Made by a program: the position numbers and the translations under genes
Part shown: piece after piece, positions 5,937-6,869 of the stretch
How the letters are laid out: every line of letters begins with the position of its first letter
How positions within the stretch are numbered: the first letter of the stretch is position 1
Notes under the pieces: generated by a model
The model's input: the letters and a program-made list of their open reading frames with translations, nothing else
Databases searched by the model: none
Told to the model about the DNA's origin: nothing
NCBI GenBank assembly: GCA_003693905.1
Contig: RFLL01000301.1
Location: 1 to 6,869, forward strand
Length of the DNA: 6,869 nt
Direction of reading: 5' to 3'
From: Alphaproteobacteria bacterium
GTDB taxonomy: Bacteria > Pseudomonadota > Alphaproteobacteria > Kiloniellales > J153

Positions 5937-6854
5937 TCAGGTGCGGAAGTCGTTCTTGCGGTAGCCTTGGAGATAGAGCAGCGCGCTGAGATCGCCATGG
6001 TCGATGCAGGCATCGGCCGCGGCGCGCAACAGCGGCTTGCCCCGGTACGCCACTCCCAGGCCCGCGGCGCGGATCATGGCGAGATCGTTGGCTCCGTCGC
6101 CGACGGCGCAGCTCGCAGCCGGCTTCACGCCGCGTCGCTTCGCCAGCTCGTGCAGGGTGGCAAGCTTGGCGTCGCGGTCGAGCACCGGTTCCGCCACGGT
6201 GCCGCTCAGCATCCCGTCGGCGAGCAGCAGGCGGTTGGCACGGATCTCGTCGAAGCCGCAGGCGCGCCCGACCACGCTCGCGAAGTAGTCGAAGCCGCCG
6301 GAGACGAGCGCCGTCCAGGCGCCGTGCGCCCGCATGGTCTGGACCAGGGTGCGCGCGCCGGGATCGATGGTGATGCGCCGGGCGGCGCGCTCCAGTGCCG
6401 CGACGGACAGGCCGCGCAGCAGCGCCACCCGTTCCCTCAGCGCCGCCGTGAAATCCAGCTCCCCGGCCATCGCCCGCGCGGTGATGGCGGCGATGTGCGG
6501 GCCGATCCCGGCGATTTCGGCCAGCTCGTCGATCATTTCCTGGCCGATGACGGTCGATTCCATGTCGGCAACCAGCAGCGCCTTGCGCCGCCCGGCTGTC
6601 GGCAGGATCGCAAGATCGACCGGCGCCCCGGCCAGTTGCGCCCGCACGGCGGAGAGGATGTCGCCGGTGCCGGCCTCTTCCGGTTCCGTGGTCGCGAGCT
6701 CGAAGGGAATGTCACAGGCTTCCTCGGGGGCCAGCCAGTCGGGCGGTCCCGGCCGGTGGCCGCACCCGGCCAGGGCCGTGCCCGCGGCCTCGACCAGCCC
6801 GGCATTCGGCAGGCTTGAGCCGGGGGCCCCGATGACGGTAAGGACGAAGCGCAT
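5937..6854 (-). CDS. serB: Phosphoserine phosphatase (HAD superfamily)
   Basis: SerB hydrolyses O-phosphoserine to serine, the last step of the phosphorylated serine pathway, in the cytoplasm. The protein has 305 residues: an N-terminal regulatory-type domain (1-85) with the beginning MRFVLTVIGAPG, then the HAD phosphatase domain. HAD motif I is at 97-101 (nucleophile Asp97), the cap region has GQEMIDELAEIAG and ITARAMAGELDF (about 104-135), motif II is Ser185 in LVSGGF, motif III is Lys230, and motif IV is GDGANDLAM with Asp253 and Asp257. The residue two after the nucleophile is Glu99 where characterised SerB enzymes have Asp. ATG 6854 is 15 bases from the window end with no ribosome binding site visible; a TATAAC box sits 6 bases ahead of it. 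It is convergent with the protease gene across a shared hairpin. Confidence 0.95.
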   Translation of the reverse strand: MRFVLTVIGAPGSSLPNAGLVEAAGTALAGCGHRPGPPDWLAPEEACDIPFELATTEPEEAGTGDILSAVRAQLAGAPVDLAILPTAGRRKALLVADMESTVIGQEMIDELAEIAGIGPHIAAITARAMAGELDFTAALRERVALLRGLSVAALERAARRITIDPGARTLVQTMRAHGAWTALVSGGFDYFASVVGRACGFDEIRANRLLLADGMLSGTVAEPVLDRDAKLATLHELAKRRGVKPAASCAVGDGANDLAMIRAAGLGVAYRGKPLLRAAADACIDHGDLSALLYLQGYRKNDFRT

Positions 6855-6860
6855 GGCGGG

Positions 6861-6866
6861 GTTATA
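6861..6866 (-). promoter_or_regulatory. Candidate -10 box giving a leaderless serB mRNA
   Basis: On the minus strand 6866 down to 6861 reads TATAAC, five of six matches to TATAAT. Six bases (CCCGCC) separate it from the A of the serB ATG, the normal -10 to start-site distance, so transcription could begin at the start codon itself. The -35 position lies beyond the window and cannot be read. Confidence 0.45.
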
Positions 6867-6869
6867 GGA

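Noticed and set aside
5889..6818. An open frame of 309 codons on the plus strand opposite serB
   Set aside because: SerB on the other strand has every HAD motif; the plus frame is Arg/Gly/Asp/Ala-rich shadow sequence and would start inside the terminator-like hairpin.
1..6869. Defence system, mobile element, CRISPR array, phage or secondary-metabolite genes
   Set aside because: I read the window for transposase, integrase, Cas, toxin-antitoxin, nuclease or biosynthetic motifs and for regularly spaced repeats and found none. All recognisable genes are conserved core functions.

Overview
The window reads as core chromosome of a GC-rich alphaproteobacterium. The gene set (Mrp, HflK, HflC, a DUF2065 protein, a Do-family periplasmic protease, SerB) and the protein sequences fit a Rhodospirillales-like organism, but the exact group is inference. 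There is no tRNA, rRNA, CRISPR array, insertion sequence, integrase or other sign of recent transfer. All seven genes are conserved housekeeping types, and base composition looks uniform throughout.

Layout. Bases 1-195 (+) hold the 3' end of an SRPBCC (START/polyketide-cyclase fold) gene. It converges on mrp/apbC (238-1383, -), an Fe-S cluster carrier ATPase. The 270-base region 1384-1653 is divergent and carries back-to-back promoter-like elements and small repeats. It leads into a plus-strand run: hflK (1654-2811), hflC (2833-3723, 21 bases after hflK, strong Shine-Dalgarno), a 63-residue DUF2065 membrane protein (start near 3851) and a signal-peptide-bearing HtrA/Deg protease (4380-5867). 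Between hflC and the DUF2065 gene lie a 7-bp-stem hairpin and three perfect 12-bp tandem repeats. Between the DUF2065 gene and the protease are 337 non-coding bases with several inverted repeats. The run ends at a strong GC hairpin (5892-5917) shared with the convergent serB gene (5937-6854, -), the last step of serine biosynthesis.

How the genes work together. HflK and HflC form the inner-membrane SPFH complex that surrounds and modulates the FtsH protease. The Deg protease degrades or refolds damaged periplasmic proteins. With the small membrane protein between them they look like one envelope protein quality-control unit. Mrp, read divergently, could share control through the common intergenic region. 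SerB and the SRPBCC fragment are probably neighbours only.

I looked for a novel system and do not see one. The best leads are small: a serB start that looks leaderless, a Glu in place of the usual second Asp in the SerB HAD motif, repeat and hairpin elements in front of the DUF2065 and protease genes, and the conserved but unexplained link of DUF2065 with hflKC.
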